From an uncultured Bacteroides sp. (GTDB taxonomy: Bacteria > Bacteroidota > Bacteroidia > Bacteroidales > Bacteroidaceae): a stretch of 53,089 nt of DNA. Below, piece by piece: positions 33,694 to 43,278 of the stretch. The notes below the pieces were generated by a model, which saw only the letters and a list, made by a program, of their open reading frames with translations, was not told the origin of the DNA and ran no database searches. Position 1 is the first letter of the stretch; each line of letters begins with the position of its first letter. The position numbers and the translations under genes were made by a program. Location of the stretch: the NCBI GenBank assembly GCA_944322335.1, contig CALUOU010000006.1:1-53089 (forward strand), read 5' to 3'.

Positions 33694-36012
33694 CTATTCC
33701 GCCTTGATGCTCTCCACGGGATTGGCGTTGGCGATGCCCCACGTGCGCCACAGCACGCAGGCCACGATGAGCAGCAGCAGGGCAATGCCCGTCAGTGCAT
33801 ACATCGGCCAGCCTGCGGGCACTTGTATGGAGAACATGTCCAGCCACAGGCCGTTGACATAGGCCGAAGCCAGGATGCCCACTAATACGGCGGGCGCGGC
33901 CACGGTGAGCACGTCGCGCCCCAGCAGCTCCAGGATGCCGCCTGCTTCGGCGCCGTTCACCTTGCGGATGGCGATCTCCTTTGAGCGGCGTTGCACCTCG
34001 TCGGCGGTGTAGCCCAGCAAGCCCATGAGCATGATGACGAACATCACGAGCCCGGCCACCAGCGTGGCGTTGCGGAACACGCGGACGGGATTGTACATCC
34101 GGTCACGTATCTGCGGCATGGAATGGATGTCGACCGTCCTGCCGGGCCAGGCTTCGGCCACGGCCTTTTGCAGCTTCTGCAGGTTGTCGCCGAAAGGCTC
34201 CTTCAGCCTGAAGGTGAGATAGGCACTGGGGAACCTCATCCCGAAGCAGAGGTAGGGCATCCGGGGCAGGTAGTAACTCTGTATCTGGAAGTCTTTCACC
34301 ACACCCACCACCTTGGGTGTCTCGCCCATGGTGCGCACCACCTGCCCGATGGCGTTGTCCGCCGTCCAGCCCATGCGTCGGGCGAACTCCTCGTTGACCA
34401 TCACTTCGTCCTGCCCGCCGCGAGGCACGCGGCCTCTGAGCAGCGTCATGCCCATCAGCGTGGGATAGTTTTCCGTCACGTAGTCCAGCCTGGCGGAGAA
34501 GAGGCTCTCGCCGTTCTCGCTGTTGATCAGCGTGCCGCTGTAGCCCCACAAGGGGATGCCGGTGCTGCCGGCCACGGCCTCCACGTAAGGCAGGCTCTTG
34601 AAGAAGGCCACGGCCCTGTCGCTGTCCACATCGGAAAGGCCGCCGAAGGGCGACACCGCCATGCGGTCCACCACATAGCCCATGTCCTTGTTCATGACGT
34701 ACCGGTATTGCAGCATGATCATCCCCATCAGTCCGCAGATGAAGGCCACGCCCCCGAACTGCACGAACAGCAGCGGACGCTTCCACCCTTTCCTGCCCTC
34801 GGTGTAGCGGCAGAACACTTGCGTCACGGGGATGCGGGCAAACAGTTGGCCGGGCAGCACGCCGCCCACCACGAAGAGCAGCAGTACCGTGAGCACAGGC
34901 ACCCAGATGCGCTCCCACGTAAAGAGGTTGCCGAGCTTCGTGGCGGCCGTGTCTTCCACGAAGTCGCGGAAGCCCAGCATCAGCCCCGCCATCACCACCA
35001 CGGCCAGCAGGACGATGACCGCCGTCTCCAGGAGGAACATGCCGAACACGCCCCCGCCGCTCGCCCCGCTGCACTTATGCACGCCCACGGCCTTCGCCCT
35101 GCGCGACAGGCTGGAGACGCTGAGCAGGGCATAGTTCAGCGCGGCGATGAAAAGGATACTCAAGCCCAGGACAAGCATGATGACCTTCATCCGCGCCACC
35201 TCGTCGTAGCCCCGGTAGGTGTCGCGCAGGGGAGCCACGCGGATGCTGAGGTCGGCACCGTCCTTGCCCCGGTCGGGCATCAGCTGGGAGATGAGCGCAT
35301 CGATGCGGGCATTCAGCTTGTCCACATCCGTGCCCGGTTTCAGGCGGACATATTGCGGATAGGAGTCGCCCCCGTCCCAGGAATAGTTCAACTGCGTCTT
35401 GACCCACGAAGGAGGCATGGAGATAATGGCATCGGCCTTGACGGTAGTGTTGTCGGGGATGTCGGCATATGTGCCCCGCACGGTCAGGCTGCGTTCGTGG
35501 TTGTAGTCGAGCGTCTGGCCGATGGGGTTCGCGTTGCCAAACAGGCGCTTGGCGAACGACTCGCTCAGGTAGATGACATGAGGCTGCTGCAGGTCCTGCA
35601 CAGGATTGCCGCTCAGCACCTCGATGCCCATCGTCCGGAAGAAGAGGGAGTCGGCGCAGATCTTCGGCTCGTTGAAGCGCACGTTGCCATGATACAAAGG
35701 AGCGCTTGCCAAGAAGAACTGGGTGCAGGTGCCCGCCTCCACCTGGTCGGGGAAGTGTTCCAGAATGGTGCCCACCGTAGGCCCCATGTTCTGCTCCTGC
35801 CAGTCCAGCTTCTCGCCGTTCATGATGTAGCGCATCCACACCTGGCAGATGTCGTCATAGTCCCGGAAACATGTGTCGTAGCTCTGTTCGTAGGCCACAC
35901 GGGCGAAGAGCAGCACGCTCATCGCCAGCGCCAGCCCCAGCGAGACGACCTTGAAGAGGTTGCTGCCCGCCGCGTGGCGCAAAGTCTGGATAACGTAGTA
36001 AAGTTGCTTCAT
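33694..36012 (-). CDS. FtsX-like ABC permease (MacB-type)
   Basis: Inner-membrane permease of 772 aa. It begins MKQLYYVIQTLRHAAGSN, a first transmembrane helix (VVSLGLALAMSVLLFARVAY), a MacB-like periplasmic domain, a block of transmembrane helices (about 265-400), a second periplasmic domain (about 400-630) and the last transmembrane block ending WRTWGIANANPVESIKAE. Such two-FtsX permeases act in export or as mechanotransducers at the envelope, often with TolC and a membrane-fusion protein, neither of which is in this window. The start at 36012 lies about 30 nt after the predicted sigma-54 transcription start. Downstream: ATPase (73 nt) and the relic permease. Confidence 0.92.
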   Translation of the reverse strand: MKQLYYVIQTLRHAAGSNLFKVVSLGLALAMSVLLFARVAYEQSYDTCFRDYDDICQVWMRYIMNGEKLDWQEQNMGPTVGTILEHFPDQVEAGTCTQFFLASAPLYHGNVRFNEPKICADSLFFRTMGIEVLSGNPVQDLQQPHVIYLSESFAKRLFGNANPIGQTLDYNHERSLTVRGTYADIPDNTTVKADAIISMPPSWVKTQLNYSWDGGDSYPQYVRLKPGTDVDKLNARIDALISQLMPDRGKDGADLSIRVAPLRDTYRGYDEVARMKVIMLVLGLSILFIAALNYALLSVSSLSRRAKAVGVHKCSGASGGGVFGMFLLETAVIVLLAVVVMAGLMLGFRDFVEDTAATKLGNLFTWERIWVPVLTVLLLFVVGGVLPGQLFARIPVTQVFCRYTEGRKGWKRPLLFVQFGGVAFICGLMGMIMLQYRYVMNKDMGYVVDRMAVSPFGGLSDVDSDRAVAFFKSLPYVEAVAGSTGIPLWGYSGTLINSENGESLFSARLDYVTENYPTLMGMTLLRGRVPRGGQDEVMVNEEFARRMGWTADNAIGQVVRTMGETPKVVGVVKDFQIQSYYLPRMPYLCFGMRFPSAYLTFRLKEPFGDNLQKLQKAVAEAWPGRTVDIHSMPQIRDRMYNPVRVFRNATLVAGLVMFVIMLMGLLGYTADEVQRRSKEIAIRKVNGAEAGGILELLGRDVLTVAAPAVLVGILASAYVNGLWLDMFSIQVPAGWPMYALTGIALLLLIVACVLWRTWGIANANPVESIKAE

Positions 36013-36032
36013 ATTGCGTAATCTTTTAAATG

Positions 36033-36078
36033 TGCTTGTCTGACAATGGACTAAAGCCAAAACCGTGCCAGACAAGCA
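36033..36078. repeat. 10-bp inverted repeat around the sigma-54 promoter
   Basis: TGCTTGTCTG (36033-36042) and CAGACAAGCA (36069-36078) are perfect complements 26 nt apart. They flank the -12 box, overlap the -24 box and include the expected transcription start. Confidence 0.7.
36055..36071 (-). promoter_or_regulatory. Sigma-54 (-24/-12) promoter of the ABC permease operon
   Basis: On the minus strand this reads CTGGCACGGTTTTGGCT. Compared with YTGGCACGRNNNTTGCW there is one mismatch (TGGC for TTGC), and the GG and GC dinucleotides have the required spacing. The expected start is near 36044, 32 nt before the permease ATG. Confidence 0.8.
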
Positions 36079-36124
36079 ACACACACATTATCAGCCTGTT
36101 GCGAAGGCACACCTTGCGATGCAG

Positions 36125-36162
36125 TGTCCAAGACTTAGACACCGCCGTCCAACTATTGGACA
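36125..36162. promoter_or_regulatory. Two enhancer-like dyads (predicted activator binding sites)
   Basis: TGTCCAAGACTTAGACA (36125-36141) and CGTCCAACTATTGGACA (36146-36162) are 17-nt imperfect palindromes with shared TGTCCAA/TTGGACA half-sites. Their centres are 21 nt apart, two helical turns. They lie about 90 and 110 nt upstream of the predicted sigma-54 start, the usual place for activator sites. Confidence 0.7.
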
Positions 36163-36209
36163 CATGCACTTTTCCTCTCCTTCCCGCTTCCTATTCTAAT
36201 TAAAATCCT

Positions 36210-36217
36210 TACTTTTG
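36210..36217 (+). promoter_or_regulatory. -7 element of the regulator-kinase operon
   Basis: TACTTTTG, 32 nt before the regulator ATG; no clear -33 box. The dyads at 36125-36162 lie about 50-85 nt upstream, so autoregulation is possible. Confidence 0.55.
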
Positions 36218-36249
36218 CGGCGTGAATCAAATCCAAGTAAAATAAGCTC

Positions 36250-37578
36250 ATGAAGAAACTCGGCCCTATCCTCGTTGTCGATGACAACCGAAGTGTGCTC
36301 TCCGCCTTGCAACTGCTGCTGAAGCCCGTGTTCAGCCGCATCGTCACCCTCCCCTCGCCCGTCACGCTGCCCTCGGCACTGCGTCAAGAGCCGTGGCAAG
36401 TGTTATTATTAGACATGAATTTCGGCGCGGGAGTCAACAACGGCGGCGAAGGGCTGTACTGGCTCCGCGAGGTGAAACGCCTCTGCCCCGCCCTGCCCGT
36501 TGTGCTGTTTACGGCCTACGCCGACATCGGTCTGGCCGTGCGGGGCATCAAGGAAGGAGCGGCGGACTTCGTGGTGAAGCCATGGGACAACCAGAAACTG
36601 ATAGACACACTGACAAGCGCCGCCGGATCTGTGCGCAAAACGAGCCAAAGCTCCCGATCCCCCGCCATGTACTGGGGCGGAAGCCAAGCTATGCAGGAAC
36701 TGCGGCGGCTGGCCGAAAAGGTGGCGCCTACGGACGCCAATATCCTCATCACCGGCGAGAACGGTACAGGCAAGGAGATGCTGGCCCGCGAACTGCACGC
36801 CCTTTCCGGCCGAAGAGAGAGGGAAATGGTGACGGTGGACATGGGTGCCCTGACCCCCAGCCTCTTCGAAAGCGAGCTGTTCGGCCATGTGAAAGGCGCT
36901 TTTACAGATGCTCACGCCGACCGCCCCGGCAAATTTGAAGCCGCCGGACACAGCACCCTATTCTTAGACGAAATAGGCAACCTGCCCTATGCCTTGCAGG
37001 CCAAACTGCTGACCGCCCTCCAGCGGCGCAGCATCGTGCGCGTGGGCAGCAACACTCCCACTCCTGTAGACATCCGCCTCATCTGCGCCACCAACCGCGA
37101 CTTGCCCCAGATGGTGCGCCAAGGTGAATTCCGTGAAGACCTGCTCTACCGCATCAACACCATCCACCTGGAAATACCGCCCTTGCGCAAACGTCCGGAA
37201 GACATTGTCCCCTTGGCGCGTCTCTTCGTCAGCCGCTTCGGACGGCAATACGGAAGGCCGGAAGCCACCCTCAGCGCCGCAGCCGAAGAGAAACTCCGCC
37301 AACACCCGTGGAAAGGAAACATCCGCGAACTGGAACATGCCATCGAAAAGGCAGTCATCATCAGCGACGGCTCTGAACTGACTCCTCAAGTGTTCCAGCT
37401 GCAGTCTCCCCTCCCGACGGCCGAGACCGTCCCACCCGCCACCACCTTAGAGGAAATGGAAATACAGATGATACGCCGGACATTGGACACCTGCGCAGGC
37501 AACCTCTCTGCAGTAGCCGCCAGGCTGGGCATCAGCCGGCAGACCCTTTACAATAAAATGAAGAAATACGGACTTTAG
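36250..37578 (+). CDS. Sigma-54-dependent response regulator (NtrC/AtoC type)
   Basis: Transcription activator of 442 aa with the full three-domain order. The receiver domain (about 5-125) has phosphoacceptor Asp55 in LLLDMNFGAG. The AAA+ domain (about 138-370) has Walker A GENGTGKE, the sigma-54 contact loop GAFTDA (residues 216-221; most proteobacterial members have GAFTGA), Walker B TLFLDEIGNL and the arginine-finger region RQGEFREDLLYRIN. The Fis-type helix-turn-helix is at the C-terminus (GNLSAVAARLGISRQTLYNK). The kinase gene follows after 12 nt. The divergent ABC operon carries a sigma-54 promoter and dyads, its most likely target. Confidence 0.95.
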   Translation: MKKLGPILVVDDNRSVLSALQLLLKPVFSRIVTLPSPVTLPSALRQEPWQVLLLDMNFGAGVNNGGEGLYWLREVKRLCPALPVVLFTAYADIGLAVRGIKEGAADFVVKPWDNQKLIDTLTSAAGSVRKTSQSSRSPAMYWGGSQAMQELRRLAEKVAPTDANILITGENGTGKEMLARELHALSGRREREMVTVDMGALTPSLFESELFGHVKGAFTDAHADRPGKFEAAGHSTLFLDEIGNLPYALQAKLLTALQRRSIVRVGSNTPTPVDIRLICATNRDLPQMVRQGEFREDLLYRINTIHLEIPPLRKRPEDIVPLARLFVSRFGRQYGRPEATLSAAAEEKLRQHPWKGNIRELEHAIEKAVIISDGSELTPQVFQLQSPLPTAETVPPATTLEEMEIQMIRRTLDTCAGNLSAVAARLGISRQTLYNKMKKYGL

Positions 37579-37590
37579 ACCTGCCATGTC

Positions 37591-38901
37591 ATGAAGAGAC
37601 GACTGCACATCCTCCTGCAATCTTATCCGCTATGGGCCGCCGCCACCCTCCTGCTGACAGCGGGGGCAGCCGCAGCCGGCATGCTGCACCGCTATGGCGC
37701 GGCTCTCACGCTCGCCCTGCTTGCCATCTACGCCCTCTGCCGGCAAGTCCGGATTCACCGCCAATACACCCGCAAAACGCTTTTCCTGCTGGATGCCATC
37801 GCCAACAACGACTTCAGCGTGCGCTTCAACGAGACAGACATGCCAGAGACCGACCGCCTGATCCATCAAGCGTTCAACCGGATGACCCGAATGTTGGGGC
37901 AAGTCAAAATGGAAACGGCGCAACAAGAGAAATACTACGAACTCATCCTGAACTGCGTCAACACAGGCATCATCGTGCTGAACAGCCGGGGTGACATTTA
38001 CCAGAAAAACAACGAGACCCTGCGCCTGCTGGGCATGGAGGTGCTGACACATATCAGCCAATTGGCCAACATCGATCCCCGCCTGCCCGAACTCCTGGCC
38101 AGCTGCCGTCCGGGCGACAAGCTGAGAACCACTTTCACCAACGAACGGGGCACGGCCGACCTCTCCATCCGGGTGAGCGGCATCACCGTCCACGATGAGT
38201 CCCTGCGCATTGTGGCCTTGAACGACATCAATCATGAATTGGACGAAAAGGAAATTGACTCCTGGACCCGCCTGACAAGGGTGCTCACCCACGAAATCAT
38301 GAACTCTGTCACCCCTATCACCTCGCTAAGTGAAACCTTGCTGACAAGGATGGAAGACAAGGAGGAACTGCGCCAAGGGCTGCAGACCATCAGCGACACC
38401 GGCCAAGGACTGCTGGCTTTTGTGGAAAACTACCGCAAGTTCACACATCTTCCCACCCCCGTGCCTTCCCTGTTCTTTGTGAGAGCACTCGTCAGCCGCA
38501 TGGTGCAGCTGGCCCGACACCGCTTTCCAGACACCAAGGCCGACTTCCGCATCGACATCCGCCCGAAAGACCTCATCCTTCATGCCGACGAACATCTCAT
38601 CGGCCAGGTGATGACCAACCTGCTGGCCAACGCCCTGCAAGCCATCGGCTCCCAAACGGACGGCCGCATCAGCATCCGTGCCTATTGTGACGAAAATGAA
38701 GCGGTGGTGATCGAAGTGTCCGACAATGGCCCCGCCATCCCACCAGAAGTGGCAGACCAGATCTTCATTCCCTTTTTCACCACGAAACACAACGGCAGCG
38801 GCATCGGCCTGAGCATTTCCCGCCAGATCATGCGTCTCTCCGGCGGCAGCCTCACTTACCTGCCCGGCAAGGAGACCACCTTCGTGATGAAGTTTGACTG
38901 A
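37591..38901 (+). CDS. Sensor histidine kinase (NtrB/AtoS-like)
   Basis: Inner-membrane kinase of 436 aa, presumed partner of the upstream regulator. Two closely spaced transmembrane helices at the N-terminus (about 10-28 and 33-50) leave almost no periplasmic part, so sensing is probably within the membrane or in the cytosol. A PAS domain follows (about 115-210; LNCVNTGIIVLNSRGDIYQK). The phosphoacceptor is His234 in VLTHEIMNSVTPI. The ATPase domain has NLLANALQAIGS, VSDNGPAIPPEV, FFTTKHNGSGIGLSIS. The kinases of this group that lack a sensor domain often respond to membrane stress or to an ABC partner; this is inference here. Confidence 0.93.
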   Translation: MKRRLHILLQSYPLWAAATLLLTAGAAAAGMLHRYGAALTLALLAIYALCRQVRIHRQYTRKTLFLLDAIANNDFSVRFNETDMPETDRLIHQAFNRMTRMLGQVKMETAQQEKYYELILNCVNTGIIVLNSRGDIYQKNNETLRLLGMEVLTHISQLANIDPRLPELLASCRPGDKLRTTFTNERGTADLSIRVSGITVHDESLRIVALNDINHELDEKEIDSWTRLTRVLTHEIMNSVTPITSLSETLLTRMEDKEELRQGLQTISDTGQGLLAFVENYRKFTHLPTPVPSLFFVRALVSRMVQLARHRFPDTKADFRIDIRPKDLILHADEHLIGQVMTNLLANALQAIGSQTDGRISIRAYCDENEAVVIEVSDNGPAIPPEVADQIFIPFFTTKHNGSGIGLSISRQIMRLSGGSLTYLPGKETTFVMKFD

Positions 38902-38909
38902 CTTCCGCG

Positions 38910-39497
38910 CTACAGCAGTCCCTGCTTCTTCAATTCCTCCACCGCCGTCTCCAGTTCGGCATACCAGTCTGCGCCGAACTTCCGGATGAGCGGCTCTTTC
39001 AAGTATCGGTAGACAGGCGTATTCTCTTTCCGCCCCAACAGGACAGCAGCCTTGCAGACATTCCAGCGATGATAGTTCACGCCCTTGAACCGGCCGAAAT
39101 CTTTCACCCGAATGGGATAAAGGTGGCAAGAGACGGGCTTCAGAAAACCGCTCTTGCCTTCCCTGCACGCTTTCTCAATGGCGCAATAACAACAGCCGTG
39201 ATTGTCATAGCAGGTGAAGACGCAATCCTTGCCATTGACAATGGAAGTCACCAGGTCACCCTCTGAGTCCACGTAGGCCACTCCCTGGCTATCGATGACC
39301 TTCCGCGCCTCAGGCGACAATTCTTCCCAAATGAGAGGCAGGACTTCTTCTATTTTCTCCACTTCGTCCAGCTCCAGCGGAGCGCCCGCGTCCCCTTCTA
39401 TGCAGCAAGCGCCCTGGCAGGCTGAGAGGTCACACTGGAATTTCTCCTTCAATACATCGAAGCTGACGATAACATCTTGTATTTGCAACATAGGCAA
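38910..39497 (-). CDS. DUF3109 cysteine-rich protein
   Basis: Cytosolic protein of 195 aa of unknown function, conserved in Bacteroidetes. Cysteine clusters typical of the family are CDLSACQGACC (about 22-32), CVFTCYDNHGCCYCAIEKAC (about 92-111) and SCHLYP, which suggest a bound Fe-S cluster or zinc, related to the YkgJ type. MLQIQDVIVSFDVLKEKF is the usual N-terminus, so the second Met (39491) may be the true start. The gene is convergent with the kinase and 68 nt downstream of gpmI, separated from it by a terminator. Confidence 0.88.
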   Translation of the reverse strand: MPMLQIQDVIVSFDVLKEKFQCDLSACQGACCIEGDAGAPLELDEVEKIEEVLPLIWEELSPEARKVIDSQGVAYVDSEGDLVTSIVNGKDCVFTCYDNHGCCYCAIEKACREGKSGFLKPVSCHLYPIRVKDFGRFKGVNYHRWNVCKAAVLLGRKENTPVYRYLKEPLIRKFGADWYAELETAVEELKKQGLL

Positions 39498-39512
39498 GCA
39501 TCAATAAAAAAA

Positions 39513-39547
39513 GCGCGGATAGTCCCCAATAGTCAGGGAGTCCGCGC
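39513..39547 (-). terminator. Intrinsic terminator of gpmI
   Basis: Stem GCGCGGA (39513-39519) with TCCGCGC (39541-39547), with further pairing inside. On the minus strand it is followed by seven T. Confidence 0.85.
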
Positions 39548-39565
39548 CTCTATGAAAAAAGAATA

Positions 39566-41083
39566 TTAGCTAATCAAATCCTTGCCAGTCATGTCCGCCG
39601 GTTGGGGCAAGCCCATGATGTGAAGGATGGACGGAGCCACATCGGCCAGCACACCGTTCTCCACCTTCGCATCCTTGTTCGCCGTGACGTAAACAAAGGG
39701 AACGGGGTTGAGAGAGTGAGCCGTGTTAGGCGTGCCGTCGGCGTTGAGAGCATGATCGGCATTGCCATGGTCGGCAATGATGATCACTTCGTAGTCGTTG
39801 GCTTTAGCGGCCTCAACCGTGTCGCGCACACAATTGTCAATGGCAACTACGGCTTTCTCGATGGCCTCGTAGATGCCCGTATGGCCTACCATGTCACCAT
39901 TGGCGTAGTTGACAACGATAAAGTCGTATTTCTGCGTATTGATAGCCTCCACCAGTTTGTCTTTCACCTCGTAAGCGCTCATTTCAGGCTTGAGGTCATA
40001 GGTGGCCACCTTGGGAGAAGGCACCAGAATGCGGTCTTCGCCAGGGAAAGGAGCCTCGCGGCCTCCGTTGAAGAAGAAGGTCACGTGCGCATATTTCTCT
40101 GTCTCGGCAATGTGCAGCTGCTTCTTGCCGTTCTTCGAGAGATATTCGCCCAATGTATCGGCCACGTTTTCCTTGTCAAAAATGATATGCACACCCTTGA
40201 AAGAAGCGTCGTAAGGTGTCATGCAGTAATATTGCAGGCCGGGGATGGTCTTCATGCCTTCTTCGGGCATGTCCTGCTGGGTCAGCACCACGGTAAGTTC
40301 CTTGGCGCGGTCATTGCGGTAGTTGAAGAAGATGACCACATCGCCCTCCTTGATGGTGCCGTCGAAAGCGCAGTTGTTGATAGGCTTGATAAATTCGTCT
40401 GTCACGCCCTCATCATAGGATTCCTGCATGGCCTGCACCATGTCTGTGGCCTGCTTGCCTTGCCCGTTGATCAGGAGTTCATAGGCTTCCTTGATGCGTC
40501 CCCACCGCTTGTCACGGTCCATGGCGTAGAAGCGTCCCACAATGCTCGCAATGCGGCCTGCGCTCTGGGCGCAATGGTCGGTCAGCTGCCGGATGAAGCC
40601 CTTGCCGCTTCTGGGGTCGGTATCACGGCCATCCATGAAGCAGTGGAGGAAGGTGCGGTCGCCGATGCCGTATTCCTTGGCAATGTCGCAGAGCTTGAAC
40701 AAGTGATCCAACGAGGAATGCACACCGCCGTCAGAAGTCAGCCCCATGAAATGGATGCCCTTGCCTTGCTCCTTGGCATAAGTGAAGGCAGAAACGATTT
40801 CCTTGTTTTGCAGAATGCTACCGTCGGCACAGGCGCGGTTGATCTTCACCAAGTCCTGATAGACGATGCGTCCGGCACCGATATTAAGGTGTCCCACTTC
40901 AGAGTTACCCATCTGTCCGTCGGGCAGACCGACGTTCTCGCCGCTGGCCTGGAGCTGCGAGTGAGGATATTGTGCCAACAAACTGTCCCAATACGGTGTG
41001 GGAGTGACATAAATCACGTCGTCTTTCTTGTGGTCGCCAATGCCCCAACCATCAAGAATCATTAAAAGAGCTTTCTTAGCCAT
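39566..41083 (-). CDS. gpmI: 2,3-Bisphosphoglycerate-independent phosphoglycerate mutase
   Basis: Interconverts 3- and 2-phosphoglycerate in glycolysis; cytosolic, manganese-dependent. It is 505 aa, full length. The phosphatase-like domain starts with the metal ligand in [12 protein letters not shown] and the catalytic Ser in [17 protein letters not shown] (about 62). Substrate residues include [16 protein letters not shown] and YAMDRDKRW. The C-terminal metal site is in [12 protein letters not shown] and [12 protein letters not shown]. It has its own promoter and terminator and so is a single-gene unit placed just after sufB. Confidence 0.97.
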   Translation of the reverse strand: MAKKALLMILDGWGIGDHKKDDVIYVTPTPYWDSLLAQYPHSQLQASGENVGLPDGQMGNSEVGHLNIGAGRIVYQDLVKINRACADGSILQNKEIVSAFTYAKEQGKGIHFMGLTSDGGVHSSLDHLFKLCDIAKEYGIGDRTFLHCFMDGRDTDPRSGKGFIRQLTDHCAQSAGRIASIVGRFYAMDRDKRWGRIKEAYELLINGQGKQATDMVQAMQESYDEGVTDEFIKPINNCAFDGTIKEGDVVIFFNYRNDRAKELTVVLTQQDMPEEGMKTIPGLQYYCMTPYDASFKGVHIIFDKENVADTLGEYLSKNGKKQLHIAETEKYAHVTFFFNGGREAPFPGEDRILVPSPKVATYDLKPEMSAYEVKDKLVEAINTQKYDFIVVNYANGDMVGHTGIYEAIEKAVVAIDNCVRDTVEAAKANDYEVIIIADHGNADHALNADGTPNTAHSLNPVPFVYVTANKDAKVENGVLADVAPSILHIMGLPQPADMTGKDLIS

Positions 41084-41135
41084 ATCTATAATGTTTTTAA
41101 ATGATTAGTTCCTGATTTCCTTTTTTTATCGCCTG

Positions 41136-41143
41136 CAAAGATA
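41136..41143 (-). promoter_or_regulatory. -7 element of the gpmI promoter
   Basis: Reads TATCTTTG on the minus strand, 52 nt before the start codon. Confidence 0.6.
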
Positions 41144-41202
41144 CGAATTAATGCACGGACTGTATGTGCGATCGGGCAAAAATATCAAAAACAGCAAGTG
41201 CC

Positions 41203-42654
41203 TCATCCCACACTCCCTTCCAGCGACACACTAAGCAGCTTCTGCGCCTCTACGGCGAACTCCATGGGCAGCTTGTTGAGCACTTCCTTGGCGTAGCCGT
41301 TGACGATCAGACCCACGGCGTCCTCGGTGTTGATGCCGCGCTGGTTGCAGTAGAACAGCTGGTCTTCGCTGATTTTCGAGGTCGTGGCTTCGTGCTCCAC
41401 GATGGCGGTCTCGTTGTGGATGTCCATGTAGGGGAAAGTGTGCGCACCGCAACGGCTGCCCAGCAGCAGGGAGTCACACTGGCTGTAGTTGCGGGCGTTG
41501 TCGGCCTTCGTGCCCACCTTGACCAAGCCCCGGTAGGAGTTCTCGCTCAGTCCGGCCGAAATGCCTTTGCTGACAATGGTCGAACGGGTGTTCTTGCCCA
41601 AGTGGATCATCTTGGTGCCTGTGTCGGCCTGCTGATGGTGGTTGGTGACGGCCACACTGTAGAACTCGCCCACTGAATTGTCGCCTGCCAGGATGGTGCT
41701 GGGATACTTCCACGTGATGGCGCTGCCCGTCTCCACCTGCGTCCAGGAGAGCTTGGATGACTCGCCTTTGCAGAGGCCGCGCTTGGTGACGAAGTTGTAC
41801 ACGCCGCCACGCCCCTCGGCATCGCCCGGATACCAATTCTGCACAGTGCTGTACTTCACCTCGGCACGGTCGTGGACTACGATTTCCACAATGGCGGCAT
41901 GCAGCTGGTTTTCGTCGCGCATGGGTGCGGTGCAGCCTTCGAGGTAGGACACGTAGCTGTCATCGTCCGCCACGATGAGCGTCCGCTCAAACTGTCCCGT
42001 GTTGCGGGCGTTGATGCGGAAATAGGTGGAAAGCTCCATGGGGCAGCGCACGCCTTTGGGGATGTAGACAAACGATCCGTCGGAGAAGACGGCTGAGTTG
42101 AGGGCGGCGAAGAAGTTGTCGCGATAGGGCACCACGCTTCCCAAGTATTTCTGCACCAGGTCGGGATGTTCGCGCACGGCCTCGCTGATGGAGCAGAAGA
42201 TGATGCCTTTCTCCATCAGCGTCTCCTTGAAGGTGGTCTTGACGGACACGGAGTCCATCACGGCATCCACCGCCATGCCGCTCAGCGCCATCTGTTCCTC
42301 CAGGGGGATGCCCAATTTGTTGAAGGTCTTGATCAGCTCCGGGTCTACGTCATCCATTGACTTGGGAGCGTCTTTCCTGGCGGCCGTAGGGTCGGCGTAA
42401 TAGGAAATGGACTGATAGTCTATCTCAGGGATGCGGAGATGTGCCCACGTGGGCATCTCCATGGTCAGCCAGTGGCGGTAGGCTTTGAGGCGGAACTCCA
42501 ACAGCCAGTCCGGCTCGCCTTTCTTCTCGGAGATGAGGCGGACCGTATCCTCGGTCAGGCCACGGTCGATGATGTCGGTGTGTACATCGGTGGTGAAGCC
42601 ATACTTGTATTTCTCCTCCGCCAGACGGCGCACCAGTTCGTTGTCGGCCTTCAT
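41203..42654 (-). CDS. sufB: Fe-S cluster assembly scaffold SufB
   Basis: Scaffold subunit of the SUF iron-sulphur assembly complex, which works as SufB-SufC2-SufD in the cytosol. The ATG at 42654 gives 483 aa; an ATG at 42693 would add 13 residues and overlap cvpA by 20 nt. The family N-terminus is [18 protein letters not shown]. The beta-helix core includes [20 protein letters not shown] and YLEGCTAP, and the C-terminal region has the conserved [19 protein letters not shown], the cysteine region of SufB. sufC, sufD and sufS, normally directly downstream, are missing; gpmI follows instead. Confidence 0.95.
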   Translation of the reverse strand: MKADNELVRRLAEEKYKYGFTTDVHTDIIDRGLTEDTVRLISEKKGEPDWLLEFRLKAYRHWLTMEMPTWAHLRIPEIDYQSISYYADPTAARKDAPKSMDDVDPELIKTFNKLGIPLEEQMALSGMAVDAVMDSVSVKTTFKETLMEKGIIFCSISEAVREHPDLVQKYLGSVVPYRDNFFAALNSAVFSDGSFVYIPKGVRCPMELSTYFRINARNTGQFERTLIVADDDSYVSYLEGCTAPMRDENQLHAAIVEIVVHDRAEVKYSTVQNWYPGDAEGRGGVYNFVTKRGLCKGESSKLSWTQVETGSAITWKYPSTILAGDNSVGEFYSVAVTNHHQQADTGTKMIHLGKNTRSTIVSKGISAGLSENSYRGLVKVGTKADNARNYSQCDSLLLGSRCGAHTFPYMDIHNETAIVEHEATTSKISEDQLFYCNQRGINTEDAVGLIVNGYAKEVLNKLPMEFAVEAQKLLSVSLEGSVG

Positions 42655-42673
42655 ATTCTTATCTTGGTTCTTG

Positions 42674-43201
42674 TCAGATTCGTTCGGTTGCATCGTTTAT
42701 CTCGTTATAAATTTGTTCTGTAAATTCTTTGGCAGCGGGAAAGAAGAGCCCCGCCAGCGGCTCCATGCGGTAGTAGAGCACGGAGTGTTGCTTATCGACC
42801 CTGCTGATCAGCGTGTCGTTGGTGTCGACATGCTCCAGCACACAGACCACCAGGCTGACCAGCAGGGCATGCACCACGCCGCCCAACACACCGCCCAGCA
42901 GGCGGTTGATCCAGCCTAAAGCGACGGCGTCGAGCACCTTGGTCAGCAGGGCCGCCACGCCTAAGAAGAGCAAGGGAACCAGCAGCCAAATGGCCAGAAA
43001 GGCCAGCAGCTGCGCCAGGGTCAGGTTGTCGGTCACACGGGAAAACACGTCCTCGGCCACAGAGGCGTACAAAGCACGGGCGGCCAGCAGACCCACCACC
43101 AGCCCCAACAGGCCGGCTATCTGCTTCAATGCCCCTTTGATAAGACCCAGCAGAACGCCGATGCCTATCACTACCAGAATAATAATGTCTATTGTTGTCA
43201 T
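42674..43201 (-). CDS. CvpA-family inner-membrane protein
   Basis: A 175-aa protein with four predicted transmembrane helices: [58 protein letters not shown] and [20 protein letters not shown]. The Gly-rich first hairpin is typical of CvpA, a family named for colicin V production but now linked to envelope stress and purine-related phenotypes. The start at 43201 is preceded by a promoter element. It overlaps the optional sufB start, so the two are probably cotranscribed. Confidence 0.88.
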   Translation of the reverse strand: MTTIDIIILVVIGIGVLLGLIKGALKQIAGLLGLVVGLLAARALYASVAEDVFSRVTDNLTLAQLLAFLAIWLLVPLLFLGVAALLTKVLDAVALGWINRLLGGVLGGVVHALLVSLVVCVLEHVDTNDTLISRVDKQHSVLYYRMEPLAGLFFPAAKEFTEQIYNEINDATERI

Positions 43202-43230
43202 CCTATCCTTTGAAATCTGATTGGTCGGGG

Positions 43231-43238
43231 CAAAGGTA
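43231..43238 (-). promoter_or_regulatory. -7 element of the cvpA-sufB promoter
   Basis: Reads TACCTTTG on the minus strand, 30 nt before the cvpA start. Confidence 0.55.
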
Positions 43239-43278
43239 GTGATTTTCATTGAAAAGCGGAAACATCATGCAATCGAAA

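Noticed and set aside
33621-33785. N-terminal extension of the ABC ATPase
   Set aside because: It is the out-of-frame tail of the permease gene; the family start is MIQINDISK at 33620.
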